Part shown: piece after piece, positions 1-5,569 of the stretch
How the letters are laid out: the number at the start of each line of letters is the position of its first letter
Numbering within the stretch: the first letter of the stretch is position 1
DNA from: Chloroflexota bacterium
GTDB lineage: Bacteria; Chloroflexota; Dehalococcoidia; JACQUE01
Length of the DNA stretch: 5,569 nt
Direction of reading: 5' to 3'
NCBI GenBank assembly: GCA_016210425.1
Contig: JACQUE010000192.1
Span: 1-5,569, forward strand
Translations under genes and position numbers: made by a program
The notes under the pieces: model-generated
The model's input: the letters and a program-made list of their open reading frames with translations, nothing else
What the model was told of the DNA's origin: nothing
Database searches by the model: none

Positions 1-297
1 GCTCAAGCCAGGCGGCGCAGCCGTCGGGCAGCGGGCAGACCAGCGCATCTGCAACGGGCGGCTCAAGCGAGGCGGCGCAGCCGTCGGGCAGCGGGCAGAC
101 CAGCGCATCCGCGGCAGCCGGCTCAAGCCAGGCGGCGCAGCCGTCGGGCAGCGGGCAGACCAGCGCATCTGCAACGGGCGGCTCAAGCCAGGCGGCGCAG
201 CCGACGGGCAACGGGCAGGCCAGCATATCTGCGACGGGCGACTCAAGCCAGGCGGCGCAGCCGAGCAGCGGCGTCAATAGCACATCCGCGGCAGCCG
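1..297 (+). repeat. 60-bp in-frame tandem array, about five copies, cut by the window edge
   Basis: Units start at 1, 61, 121, 181 and 241, each encoding a variant of GSSQAAQPSGSGQTSASATG. Units 1 and 3 are identical over all 60 bases. Units 2 and 4 each differ from unit 1 at about six positions. Unit 5 is degenerate and about 57 bp long. Units 2 and 5 share the variant ending catccgcggcagccg, while units 1, 3 and 4 end in (a/g)acgggcg, so the array mixes two subtypes. Unit length is a multiple of three, so copy changes keep the frame. Unit 1 is already full-length at the edge, so the array probably extends to the left. Confidence 0.95.
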
Positions 298-2978
298 GCA
301 GCGGGCAGGCTGCCGCGTCAGGCACCATCTCCAACAACGCCGTCATCGCCGATCAGACAGCGGCGGTGGTGGCTGGAGGTGGGACGGCTCCCATCGTGGC
401 GAGCAACAACGGCCAGGCGACGCTTCAAGGCCAGGGATCGGCGACGGCTGAGACCGGCCCCGCCGTCGGCGCTGCCAACACGGCTACCACCAGCGTTGCT
501 GACCCCAAGTTAAGCCTGACAGCCACCGCTTCAACCGGCGGGCCGACAGGGACAGTCGCGATGGGCAGTGGCTCCTCGCCGAGCACGGTGCCTCTGCCGA
601 CCCTGCCGCCCGCGACTACGGCAGCCAGCTCGGGGACAGATGCTGGGGCTTCCAGCGCAGCAGGCGGCGCGAGCAGCAGCACGATCGTCAACAATACAAG
701 CAGCAGTAGCGCCCAAACCGGCGACGCGAAGGCGCAGGGCGTTGTGGCCAACAACACGGTGATAAGCCAGCAGACCGGCCTGGTCAGCGTGCAAGGCGAC
801 AACAACGCCCCCGCGACGCTAACGGCCTCCACCAGCGTCTCAATTGACAACAGCGGGACGGGTACCGCGCGCACCGGCAGCGCCGCGGCGAGCAGCGGAG
901 GGTCGGCGGTCTCCCTGGGCGGCCCGGCGTCCGCCGCTACGGCCACTAATGCCGCGGCGACAGCGGGTCCTGCCGGCAGCCAGACCATCGATGCGGCCAG
1001 CGACGGAGTCGCGGCCACAGGCGCCAGGGCCGACAACGTGGTGTCGACCACGCAGGGGTTCTCGCAGACCATCTCCGGGAAGCCGGGGACGCCCTTCAAC
1101 CTGGCTGCCGAGCAGAAGGTAACCATTGCCACGAACGGTCAGGCGGCTGCCATTAGCGGTGGCGCGAAGGTCGAGGCCCCCAGTGGAAGCGCTGCTGCCG
1201 CCCCAGGCGTGGCGGTCGCTGCCTCTCCCAGCGGAGTTGCTATCGTTAACAACACCACCGCCACCATCGCCAAGACCGGCAGCGCCGAGGCGACGGGCGT
1301 GCAAGCCAACAACAGCGTTATTGGTGAGTCCAACGTCCGCGTTGGCATCCTTGGGCAGAACTTCGGCCTGATCAACGTTGTCGTGAACTTTGTGGCCAAC
1401 CTGGTCAACTTGGGCTTGGCCAAAGCTGAGACAGGCTCGGCGCGTGCCGATGGTGCGGCTGCCGTCACTGAGGCTGCAACTGCCAGCAGTAGCGGAGGTA
1501 CGGTGGCAGGGTCCACGGACAATATCCGCCAGGCGAGCAGCAAGAGCGGCGATGCCCAGGCAACAGGCGCCAACATCCAAAACACGGTCTACGAGACCTC
1601 CTCCGTCAACCTGACCGTTGATGGGGACAACTACAACCCTATCACTCTCGCTATCCGGCTTGTGGCCGACATATTCAACCGTGGTTCGGCATTCGCCCGG
1701 ACCGGCGACGCAAGCGCAGCCAGCGCTCCTGCCAACGTCGTGGGCAGCGATGGCCAGGGAAGTGCCATCCTGAACAACAGCAGCACAGCCAAGGCAACCA
1801 GTGGGGACGCCAGCGCCTTCGGGTTAATGGCCAACAACAACATCTACTTTGGAAGCAATGTGGGCCTTCTCATTAAGGGCAACAACTACGCGCCAATCAA
1901 CATTACCGTCAGTCAGGAGGCAAATATCCTCAACCAGGGAGCGGCCGCGGCCACCGCGGGTAGCAGCCAGGCCAAAGGCGCTCCGGCGGTGACGAAGCTT
2001 GGGTCTCAGCCGGCGGGTTCTACATCCGCTCCGGCAGCACCCAACGCGACCGCTGCCGGCCAGGTGCAGTCGCCGGGCCAAGCACAGTTGCCGGGCCAAG
2101 CGCAGTCCGTGACCCAGCTCTCCGCAGGCGCAAGCCAGGCAAACAACCAGGCGCAATCGACGGCCCAGGTTGCCGACGGCACTTCATCGAGGGTCCAGGA
2201 GAGCGGCGCAGTCCAGGTCGAGCCGTCCACCATCCAAAGTTCGAGCAATGTAGCTGTCTCCACTAGCAGCCAGACAACCATAGGCAGTGAGGCTGCCCTG
2301 CGCATCCCGACAACCGTCAGCGCAACCACGGTTCGCAGCGGGGACGCGATCTGCGTGGGCAACAGCAGCAACAACGCTATCACCATCAATCAGTCGGCAT
2401 CGGCATCCCGCATCGGTGAGGCGGCGGCCATCGCCGAGAACAGCTACAGCGTCAGGGTTAACACTAGGGGTGAGAGCAACTGCGGAGAGACGCCGCCGAC
2501 GCTACAGTCGCCGCCCGCTCCCGAGCAGCAGCCTCAGCCGCAGGCCGGCCAATCCCAGCAGTCACAACAGCCTCGAAGCCAGGTACAGCTTCCAATTCCA
2601 AGCCCGGACAGGCTAGAGATACAGCGCCCTGAGCCGCTGCTCTTGCCTTTCCCGCGGCTCACGGCGGGGTCATCGCGGCTCTTCTCCGTCATCGGAGAAG
2701 GCGCGATTCAGCCAAGGGAGCTCAGGCCGGCCCAGCCGAAGTGGGAGTTCCCAGCGGCGCCTGACCTGGAGATGCCCTCGCTCAGCAAGGCCCTTAAGAC
2801 AGAGCCCGATGGGAGGCGGACCCTGCCCATCATGCCGGAGGTCTCCAACCAGTGGCCAAAGATGCTGGCTCTGATCCTGGGTGCTCTGGCCGCGCTTCTA
2901 GCCACGCGAGCCCGCCGCTACGGTCGCGAGGTCAAGCTCTGGCTAGGCGGCACCGTAAAGACCATCCGTCGCGCCTGA
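3..2978 (+). CDS. Large repeat-rich surface protein with C-terminal membrane anchor (5' end outside window)
   Basis: The frame is open from the left edge, so this is the C-terminal 991 residues of a longer protein; its true start and any signal peptide are upstream. I do not recognise a named family. Seen, numbering residues from base 3: a 20-residue tandem repeat (1-99); degenerate 80-95-residue modules rich in Ala, Ser, Thr, Gly and Asn (about 106-670); Gln-rich linkers (about 680-750); a final module-like segment with the fragment's only two cysteines (784 and 827); a Pro/Gln-rich stretch (829-953); a hydrophobic helix (954-968) and a basic tail starting RARRYGR. The end fits a stop-transfer anchor with the repeats outside the cell; no LPxTG-like motif precedes the helix. 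The composition and GDN/TGDA motifs resemble low-complexity bacterial adhesin or sheath proteins, and a stacked beta fold is possible (inference). The TPR-protein gene follows after 28 bp, probably in the same transcript. Coding is well supported; function is unknown. Confidence 0.9.
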   Translation, partial: SSQAAQPSGSGQTSASATGGSSEAAQPSGSGQTSASAAAGSSQAAQPSGSGQTSASATGGSSQAAQPTGNGQASISATGDSSQAAQPSSGVNSTSAAAGSGQAAASGTISNNAVIADQTAAVVAGGGTAPIVASNNGQATLQGQGSATAETGPAVGAANTATTSVADPKLSLTATASTGGPTGTVAMGSGSSPSTVPLPTLPPATTAASSGTDAGASSAAGGASSSTIVNNTSSSSAQTGDAKAQGVVANNTVISQQTGLVSVQGDNNAPATLTASTSVSIDNSGTGTARTGSAAASSGGSAVSLGGPASAATATNAAATAGPAGSQTIDAASDGVAATGARADNVVSTTQGFSQTISGKPGTPFNLAAEQKVTIATNGQAAAISGGAKVEAPSGSAAAAPGVAVAASPSGVAIVNNTTATIAKTGSAEATGVQANNSVIGESNVRVGILGQNFGLINVVVNFVANLVNLGLAKAETGSARADGAAAVTEAATASSSGGTVAGSTDNIRQASSKSGDAQATGANIQNTVYETSSVNLTVDGDNYNPITLAIRLVADIFNRGSAFARTGDASAASAPANVVGSDGQGSAILNNSSTAKATSGDASAFGLMANNNIYFGSNVGLLIKGNNYAPINITVSQEANILNQGAAAATAGSSQAKGAPAVTKLGSQPAGSTSAPAAPNATAAGQVQSPGQAQLPGQAQSVTQLSAGASQANNQAQSTAQVADGTSSRVQESGAVQVEPSTIQSSSNVAVSTSSQTTIGSEAALRIPTTVSATTVRSGDAICVGNSSNNAITINQSASASRIGEAAAIAENSYSVRVNTRGESNCGETPPTLQSPPAPEQQPQPQAGQSQQSQQPRSQVQLPIPSPDRLEIQRPEPLLLPFPRLTAGSSRLFSVIGEGAIQPRELRPAQPKWEFPAAPDLEMPSLSKALKTEPDGRRTLPIMPEVSNQWPKMLALILGALAALLATRARRYGREVKLWLGGTVKTIRRA
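318..2009 (+). repeat. Degenerate protein modules of about 80-95 residues (about six) with TGDAxAxG / ANNxV / GDNxxPI signatures
   Basis: Module starts are near 318 (partial), 675, 981 (weak), 1239, 1521 and 1761, with a truncated relative at about 2310-2480. In the clearer copies the order is: I-x-NN-(S/T); then A-x-(T/S)-G-(D/S)-A-x-A-x-G; then ANN-x-(V/I) or QNTV; a strand of alternating hydrophobics; G-(D/N/Q)-N-(Y/N/F)-x-P-I or a relative; another hydrophobic strand; N-x-G-x-A-x-A-x-(T)-G-(S/D)-A. The copies at 1239, 1521 and 1761 are the most alike. The DNA has diverged so far that only the protein pattern shows the repeat. Alignment was by eye, so boundaries are approximate. Confidence 0.75.
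2061..2114 (+). repeat. 18-bp hexapeptide repeat, three copies
   Basis: Three in-frame 18-bp units encode QVQSPG, QAQLPG and QAQSVT. The first two are clear copies and the third has decayed after its first four residues. They lie in the Gln-rich linker after the last full-length module and look like a slippage-generated spacer. Confidence 0.75.
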
Positions 2979-2994
2979 GCGACGATCAACAAAC

Positions 2995-3000
2995 AGGAGG
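2995..3000 (+). promoter_or_regulatory. Shine-Dalgarno AGGAGG that fixes the GTG start of the TPR gene
   Basis: AGGAGG ends six bases before the GTG at 3007, which is ideal spacing. An out-of-frame ATG at 3003 is only two bases from the AGGAGG and opens a 65-codon frame with no sensible protein, so GTG 3007 is chosen. The site lies in the 28-bp gap after the upstream stop codon. Confidence 0.85.
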
Positions 3001-3006
3001 CGATGA

Positions 3007-3933
3007 GTGATAAGGCGTGGTTCGCCCCGACAGACGCTATGCTGGATCCTGGCAGCGTGGCTCCTTCTCATCCTGCCCGCAGCAGCCGCCCCTTTCCTAG
3101 GGTTGCCGGCGGCGGTCGCCAGGGCCGACTCAGATTCGGTATCCCTGCTCAACTTCCTCCCCGATTTCGGAAACGGGATCATCCCGGGGGAGACCTATAG
3201 GGTCCAGTCCGAGGTCGGATATAGCCTGGGGAGCAAAGCAAGCGCGTACTTGGTGCTCTACCTCTTTGAGGATGAGGACGAGCGGCCTGCGGTCAGGTCC
3301 CGGCCAGCCCTACAGATAGCAGAGGGCACGGGGCGAGCCACGCTCGAGCTCAGCTACACGGTCCCCAGAGACGGCGTTAGCAGCCTTCAACTGATCGTCG
3401 TCATGCTTCAGGATGCTAACACCATCCTGGCCTGGCGAGCCAGCCGCATGATCACGCTTGCGCCGCCATCGGGCTATGGCCTGTTTCAGGAGGGCCTGGA
3501 CGCCTACAAGGCGAAGGACTACCAGCGGGCAATCGCCTGGTTCTCCGATGCTATCCGCGAGGGGCCAAAGGTCCCCCAGTACTATCAGTGGCGGGCCGAC
3601 GCCTTAGCCCGCTTGCGCGACTATAAAGAGGCTCTGGCCGACTTAACCCAGGCGCTGGAACTGATGCCCGACGATCCATCGATTCTAGCAAACCTGGGGA
3701 TAGTCAATCTATGGCTCTCTGACTGGAACAGCGCCGTCGATGACCTTACGGTGATCATAGAACAGCTCGATGCGCCCGATGACCTTAAGGCAAGGGCGTA
3801 TCGAGGACGCGGCATCGCCTACGCTTCCCTTGGGGACGCCTCTGCCGCCATTTATGACTTTCGCGCGTACATGACTTACTATCCTGAACAAGCGTCCGAT
3901 GTGGCGGAGTGGATCGCGAACCTGGGGGGTTGA
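3007..3933 (+). CDS. Exported TPR-repeat protein with N-terminal beta-rich domain
   Basis: 308 residues. The start is GTG at 3007, supported by AGGAGG six bases upstream and by the signal peptide that begins directly after it. Residues 1-10 are basic (RR, R), 11-37 are hydrophobic and A38-R39-A40 gives a good signal-peptidase I site, so the mature protein would begin DSDS. Residues 41-155 alternate hydrophobic and polar residues and look like a beta-sandwich-type domain I cannot name. Four TPR units follow at about 156-189, 190-223, 224-257 and 262-295, with the usual G/A-x3-(Y/F)-x-x-A and P positions (AYKAKDYQRAI, ALARLRDYKEAL, GIAYASLGDASAAI). TPRs form a helical scaffold for protein binding, so a role in assembling, exporting or binding the neighbouring surface protein is a reasonable inference, not shown. 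There is no C-terminal anchor, so the protein is secreted or periplasm-like. The gene is the last in its unit, with a terminator 24 bp after the stop. Confidence 0.93.
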   Translation: MIRRGSPRQTLCWILAAWLLLILPAAAAPFLGLPAAVARADSDSVSLLNFLPDFGNGIIPGETYRVQSEVGYSLGSKASAYLVLYLFEDEDERPAVRSRPALQIAEGTGRATLELSYTVPRDGVSSLQLIVVMLQDANTILAWRASRMITLAPPSGYGLFQEGLDAYKAKDYQRAIAWFSDAIREGPKVPQYYQWRADALARLRDYKEALADLTQALELMPDDPSILANLGIVNLWLSDWNSAVDDLTVIIEQLDAPDDLKARAYRGRGIAYASLGDASAAIYDFRAYMTYYPEQASDVAEWIANLGG

Positions 3934-3956
3934 TGGCCGCGTGGGATCGACAAGGT

Positions 3957-3988
3957 AGGGCCGCCCCCGTGGGCGGCCCTATTTCTTT
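3957..3988 (+). terminator. Rho-independent terminator of the plus-strand unit
   Basis: A perfect 10-bp GC-rich stem (agggccgccc at 3957-3966, gggcggccct at 3971-3980) with a four-base loop ccgt is followed by atttcttt. It starts 24 bp after the TPR gene stop and lies in the 67-bp gap between the two convergent genes. The other strand has no T-run after the stem, so it mainly serves the plus-strand unit. Confidence 0.9.
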
Positions 3989-4000
3989 AGGACGGGTGGC

Positions 4001-4711
4001 CTAACTACCAGCGGAAACCGCGAGCAGCTCCTCCTCGCGGTAGATCGGGCGGTGCCAGTCCGGCAGGATGCCCAGGCTCACCGCCTTTACCACGGCCTCT
4101 TGGCGCGTCCGCGCCGATAGCTTCATCATGATCCTGCGCATGTAGGTTTTTATCGTGTTCCGGGACAGATAAAGTCTACCTGCGATCTCTCCGTAGCTGA
4201 TCCCCTCGGTAATGGCGTTTAAGACAGCCATCTCCCGCTCCGTCAGGAGCAGGCTGCTAGCGCGATGCTCCCTGGAGAGATCCTCTTGACGTAGGAGACG
4301 GGCTACGGCCCGCTCCGTGCTGGCTGGGCAGAGCCACAGATGGCCACGAGCGACGGCGGTGATGGCGGAACGCAGGTCGCCAGGCCATACATGCCGCCGC
4401 AAGCTATAGCCTCGGGCGCCGATGGCCAGGGCAGACAGCATGCCAACATCATCCTCGTCCTCCGCTACCACGATGAGCTTACTATCGGGGACCCTGGTCA
4501 CCACCTTGCGCACGGCGGGCCAGTCCACCGTCTCGCTGTCCAAGTGGAGCAGGATGATGTCGGCCCTTTGCTCGTTGGCCATGCCGATCACTTCCTCCAG
4601 GCTGGTCGCTTCGCCTACGATCTCGGCCCTAGGCCAGTTGCTAAGGGCCCCGGCCAGGGCATAGCGGACCAGTGGCGAAGCTGCGGCAAGTAGGACTCGG
4701 ATAGATTCCAT
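4001..4711 (-). CDS. LuxR/NarL-type regulator with degenerate (phosphorylation-dead) receiver domain
   Basis: 236 residues, the usual length for a NarL/FixJ-class response regulator. The start is ATG at 4711, with GAGG six bases upstream (4718-4721). Residues 4-120 align by eye with a receiver: IRVLLAAASPLVR is the beta1 segment, and GARGYSLRR precedes helix 5. All the catalytic residues are changed. The acidic pair is A10-A11, the phospho-acceptor position is H56 (in ADIILLHLD), the switch Thr is A83 and the conserved Lys is R105. Residues 156-216 form a canonical LuxR-type helix-turn-helix (LTEREMAVLNAITEG, GEIAGRLYLSRNTIKTYMRRI, KLSARTRQEAV), so DNA binding is probably intact. A 20-residue tail follows. 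Known atypical response regulators of this kind work without phosphorylation, through constitutive dimerisation or ligand binding. The gene lies 43 bp downstream of the stalk-protein gene on the same strand and is probably co-transcribed with it. No partner histidine kinase is in the window, and the target genes are unknown. Confidence 0.95.
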   Translation of the reverse strand: MESIRVLLAAASPLVRYALAGALSNWPRAEIVGEATSLEEVIGMANEQRADIILLHLDSETVDWPAVRKVVTRVPDSKLIVVAEDEDDVGMLSALAIGARGYSLRRHVWPGDLRSAITAVARGHLWLCPASTERAVARLLRQEDLSREHRASSLLLTEREMAVLNAITEGISYGEIAGRLYLSRNTIKTYMRRIMMKLSARTRQEAVVKAVSLGILPDWHRPIYREEELLAVSAGS

Positions 4712-4732
4712 GGGTTGCCTCGATCCTTTGGA

Positions 4733-4748
4733 CCCCTCATACGAGGGG
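4733..4748 (-). promoter_or_regulatory. Small inverted repeat in the leader of the regulator gene
   Basis: Six-base arms cccctc (4733-4738) and gagggg (4743-4748) around a four-base spacer lie in the 43-bp gap between the stalk-protein stop and the regulator start, 12 bp from the regulator's Shine-Dalgarno. There is no T-run on the minus strand, so it is unlikely to be an efficient terminator. It could be an operator for a dimeric regulator, possibly autoregulatory, or an RNA hairpin that adjusts regulator expression. A chance palindrome is also possible. Confidence 0.4.
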
Positions 4749-4754
4749 AGAGCA

Positions 4755-5528
4755 TTATTTCTGACTAAGTCCCGGGCGCGTGCCCATTAATAGCAGGCCG
4801 CCAATAACCATAATAAGAGCTCCGATGATGAGCGTAGCCCTGGAGAAGGAGTCCCCTGCCGCCGGCAGCGCTGCTGGGGCTACGGCCAAGACGGTAGCGG
4901 TCGGTGCTGCCTCGACGGGCGTGCTTGTCGCTGGGGCCGCTGCAACCAGTACCGATGGCGGAGTGGCCGTTTGCAGCAGAACGACCGTCGTGGCTGTGGC
5001 CGTCGGCGTGGCTGTCGACGTGCTGGGTATGGGTGTGTTGGTTGGCGTCGGAGTGGGAGTCTCAGCCACTACTGTGACGAGTACCGTTTCGGTGGCCGTT
5101 GGTGTTGCCGTGGCCGTCGACGTCGGCGTGCTCGAAGCCGTGGCCGTGGCCGTAGCTGTACTGGTAGGTGTAAGGGTCTGGGTGGAAGTGGCGGTAGGCG
5201 GCGGAGTATTAGTCGGAGTATTGGTTGCGGTATTCGTCGCTGTGCTCGTCGGAGTTTTGGTCGCGGTATTTGTCGCCGTGCTCGTCGGAGTTGACGTATT
5301 CGTCGGTGTGGGTGTGCTGGTATTAGTCTGAGTTGGCGTTGGCGTCTTGGTCTCGCAACCGCAGCTCAGGGATGCCACCTCTAGGCTGGGCGTGTCGTTG
5401 ATGCTGGCCCCTTTTGCTACATCTCCACCGCCTCCGATCAGAACGCTGAACAGCGGTATGGAGAGAACGATGATGCCGCTAGTTATGAGCAATCCTCCGA
5501 TTCTTCTACGAAGCTTGTGGGGGTCCAT
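4755..5528 (-). CDS. Thr/Pro-stalk surface protein with LPAAG sortase-like C-terminal signal
   Basis: 257 residues. The start is ATG at 5528, with GAGGAG (5535-5540) six bases upstream. N-terminal K5 and R7-R9 precede a hydrophobic segment (10-31), which is a signal peptide or an uncleaved membrane anchor; the best cleavage guess, near A41, is weak. A short loop holds the only cysteines, C56 and C58 (C-G-C). Residues 60-180 are a Thr/Pro/Ser/Ala/Asn stalk with TPTP, TNTP and TSTA units, typical of an extended, possibly O-glycosylated cell-surface spacer. Residues 221-225 read LPAAG, followed by a hydrophobic helix (about 231-249) and the short tail TRPGLSQK. This order matches a sortase cell-wall sorting signal with a variant pentapeptide; if no sortase acts on it, the helix is a plain membrane anchor. 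No globular domain is present, so it may be a spacer, glycoprotein or envelope tether. It is the first gene of the minus-strand pair with the LuxR-type regulator. Confidence 0.92.
   Translation of the reverse strand: MDPHKLRRRIGGLLITSGIIVLSIPLFSVLIGGGGDVAKGASINDTPSLEVASLSCGCETKTPTPTQTNTSTPTPTNTSTPTSTATNTATKTPTSTATNTATNTPTNTPPPTATSTQTLTPTSTATATATASSTPTSTATATPTATETVLVTVVAETPTPTPTNTPIPSTSTATPTATATTVVLLQTATPPSVLVAAAPATSTPVEAAPTATVLAVAPAALPAAGDSFSRATLIIGALIMVIGGLLLMGTRPGLSQK
5203..5322 (-). repeat. 12-bp/36-bp nested repeat in the Thr-Pro stalk
   Basis: A 36-bp unit at 5215-5250 is repeated at 5251-5286 with four differences; a degenerate third copy spans 5287-5322. Inside it are 12-bp subunits coding four-residue steps such as TNTP, TNTA and TSTA, with a further single subunit at 5203-5214. 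The unit preserves the reading frame and points to recent stalk lengthening by duplication. Confidence 0.85.
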
Positions 5529-5534
5529 GGTTTT

Positions 5535-5540
5535 CTCCTC
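5535..5540 (-). promoter_or_regulatory. Shine-Dalgarno GAGGAG of the stalk-protein gene
   Basis: On the minus strand GAGGAG is separated by aaaacc from the ATG at 5528. It fixes the start just before the basic N-terminus. Only 29 bp remain to the right edge, and no promoter can be recognised in them. Confidence 0.8.
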
Positions 5541-5569
5541 TCAACGGAAGATCGACTCTCCCCGCCAGA

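Noticed and set aside
1..297. CRISPR-like array
   Set aside because: The 60-bp units are directly adjacent with no unique spacers, and they are in frame within a coding region.
366..368. GTG as the start of the large repeat protein
   Set aside because: The same frame is open without a stop back to base 3 and encodes the 60-bp repeat. There is no Shine-Dalgarno before 366, so the gene starts outside the window.
425..1580. Long minus-strand open frames opposite the repeat protein (425-1132, 840-1580, 1139-1585)
   Set aside because: They are antisense to a convincing gene in GC-rich low-complexity DNA where stops are rare, and their products are compositionally biased mirrors with no recognisable domain.
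3003..3200. ATG at 3003 as start of the gene after the repeat protein
   Set aside because: It is only two bases from AGGAGG and leads to a short frame without a signal peptide. GTG 3007 has ideal spacing and gives a signal peptide and TPR protein.
3957..3980. Bidirectional terminator also serving the regulator gene
   Set aside because: Read on the minus strand, the stem is followed by accttg with no T-run. It may still slow polymerase, but it is not a clear intrinsic terminator for that strand.
4780..5331. Plus-strand open frame of 183 codons rich in Val and Gly
   Set aside because: It is the reverse-strand shadow of the Thr-Pro stalk codons; the minus-strand gene has a ribosome site, a hydrophobic N-terminus and an LPAAG-TM tail.
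5355..5375. Lipoprotein lipobox at C56 of the stalk protein
   Set aside because: The cysteine lies about 25 residues beyond the hydrophobic segment, and the residues before it (A-S-L-S) do not end a signal-peptide core, so lipidation there is unlikely.

Overview
The window is GC-rich bacterial DNA, fully occupied by four protein-coding genes in two convergent pairs. Three of the four products look exported or surface-attached and the fourth is a LuxR-type transcription factor. Long Thr-Pro stalks, low-complexity repeat proteins and secreted TPR proteins together are most typical of Chloroflexota, with high-GC Actinomycetota as the alternative. This assignment is inferred from protein style only, since no rRNA or housekeeping marker is present.

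Left, plus strand (1-3933): the 3' 991 codons of a very large repeat protein enter from beyond the left edge. The fragment begins with a 60-bp tandem array (20 residues per unit). It continues with several degenerate modules of about 80-95 residues built on a TGDAxAxG / ANNxV / GDNxxPI pattern. It closes with Gln- and Pro-rich linkers, one C-terminal membrane helix and a basic tail. After 28 bp, with its own strong Shine-Dalgarno and a GTG start, comes an exported protein with an N-terminal beta-rich domain and four TPR repeats. A rho-independent terminator (stem 3957-3980) ends this unit.

Right, minus strand (5528-4001): a gene for a Thr/Pro/Ala-stalk surface protein, with an N-terminal hydrophobic segment and a C-terminal LPAAG-TM-Arg tail resembling a sortase signal, is followed after 43 bp by the LuxR-type regulator. 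The regulator's DNA-binding domain looks intact. Its receiver domain, however, has lost the acidic pair, the phospho-acceptor Asp, the Thr and the Lys, so it cannot work as an ordinary phosphorylated response regulator. A small GC-rich hairpin lies between these two genes.

A plausible joint reading (inference): a cell-envelope locus in which a membrane-anchored repeat fibre and a periplasmic or extracellular TPR partner are made as one unit, facing a stalk protein co-transcribed with a phosphorylation-independent regulator. Nothing in the window proves that the regulator controls either unit. No RNA genes, mobile elements, CRISPR arrays or origins were recognised.
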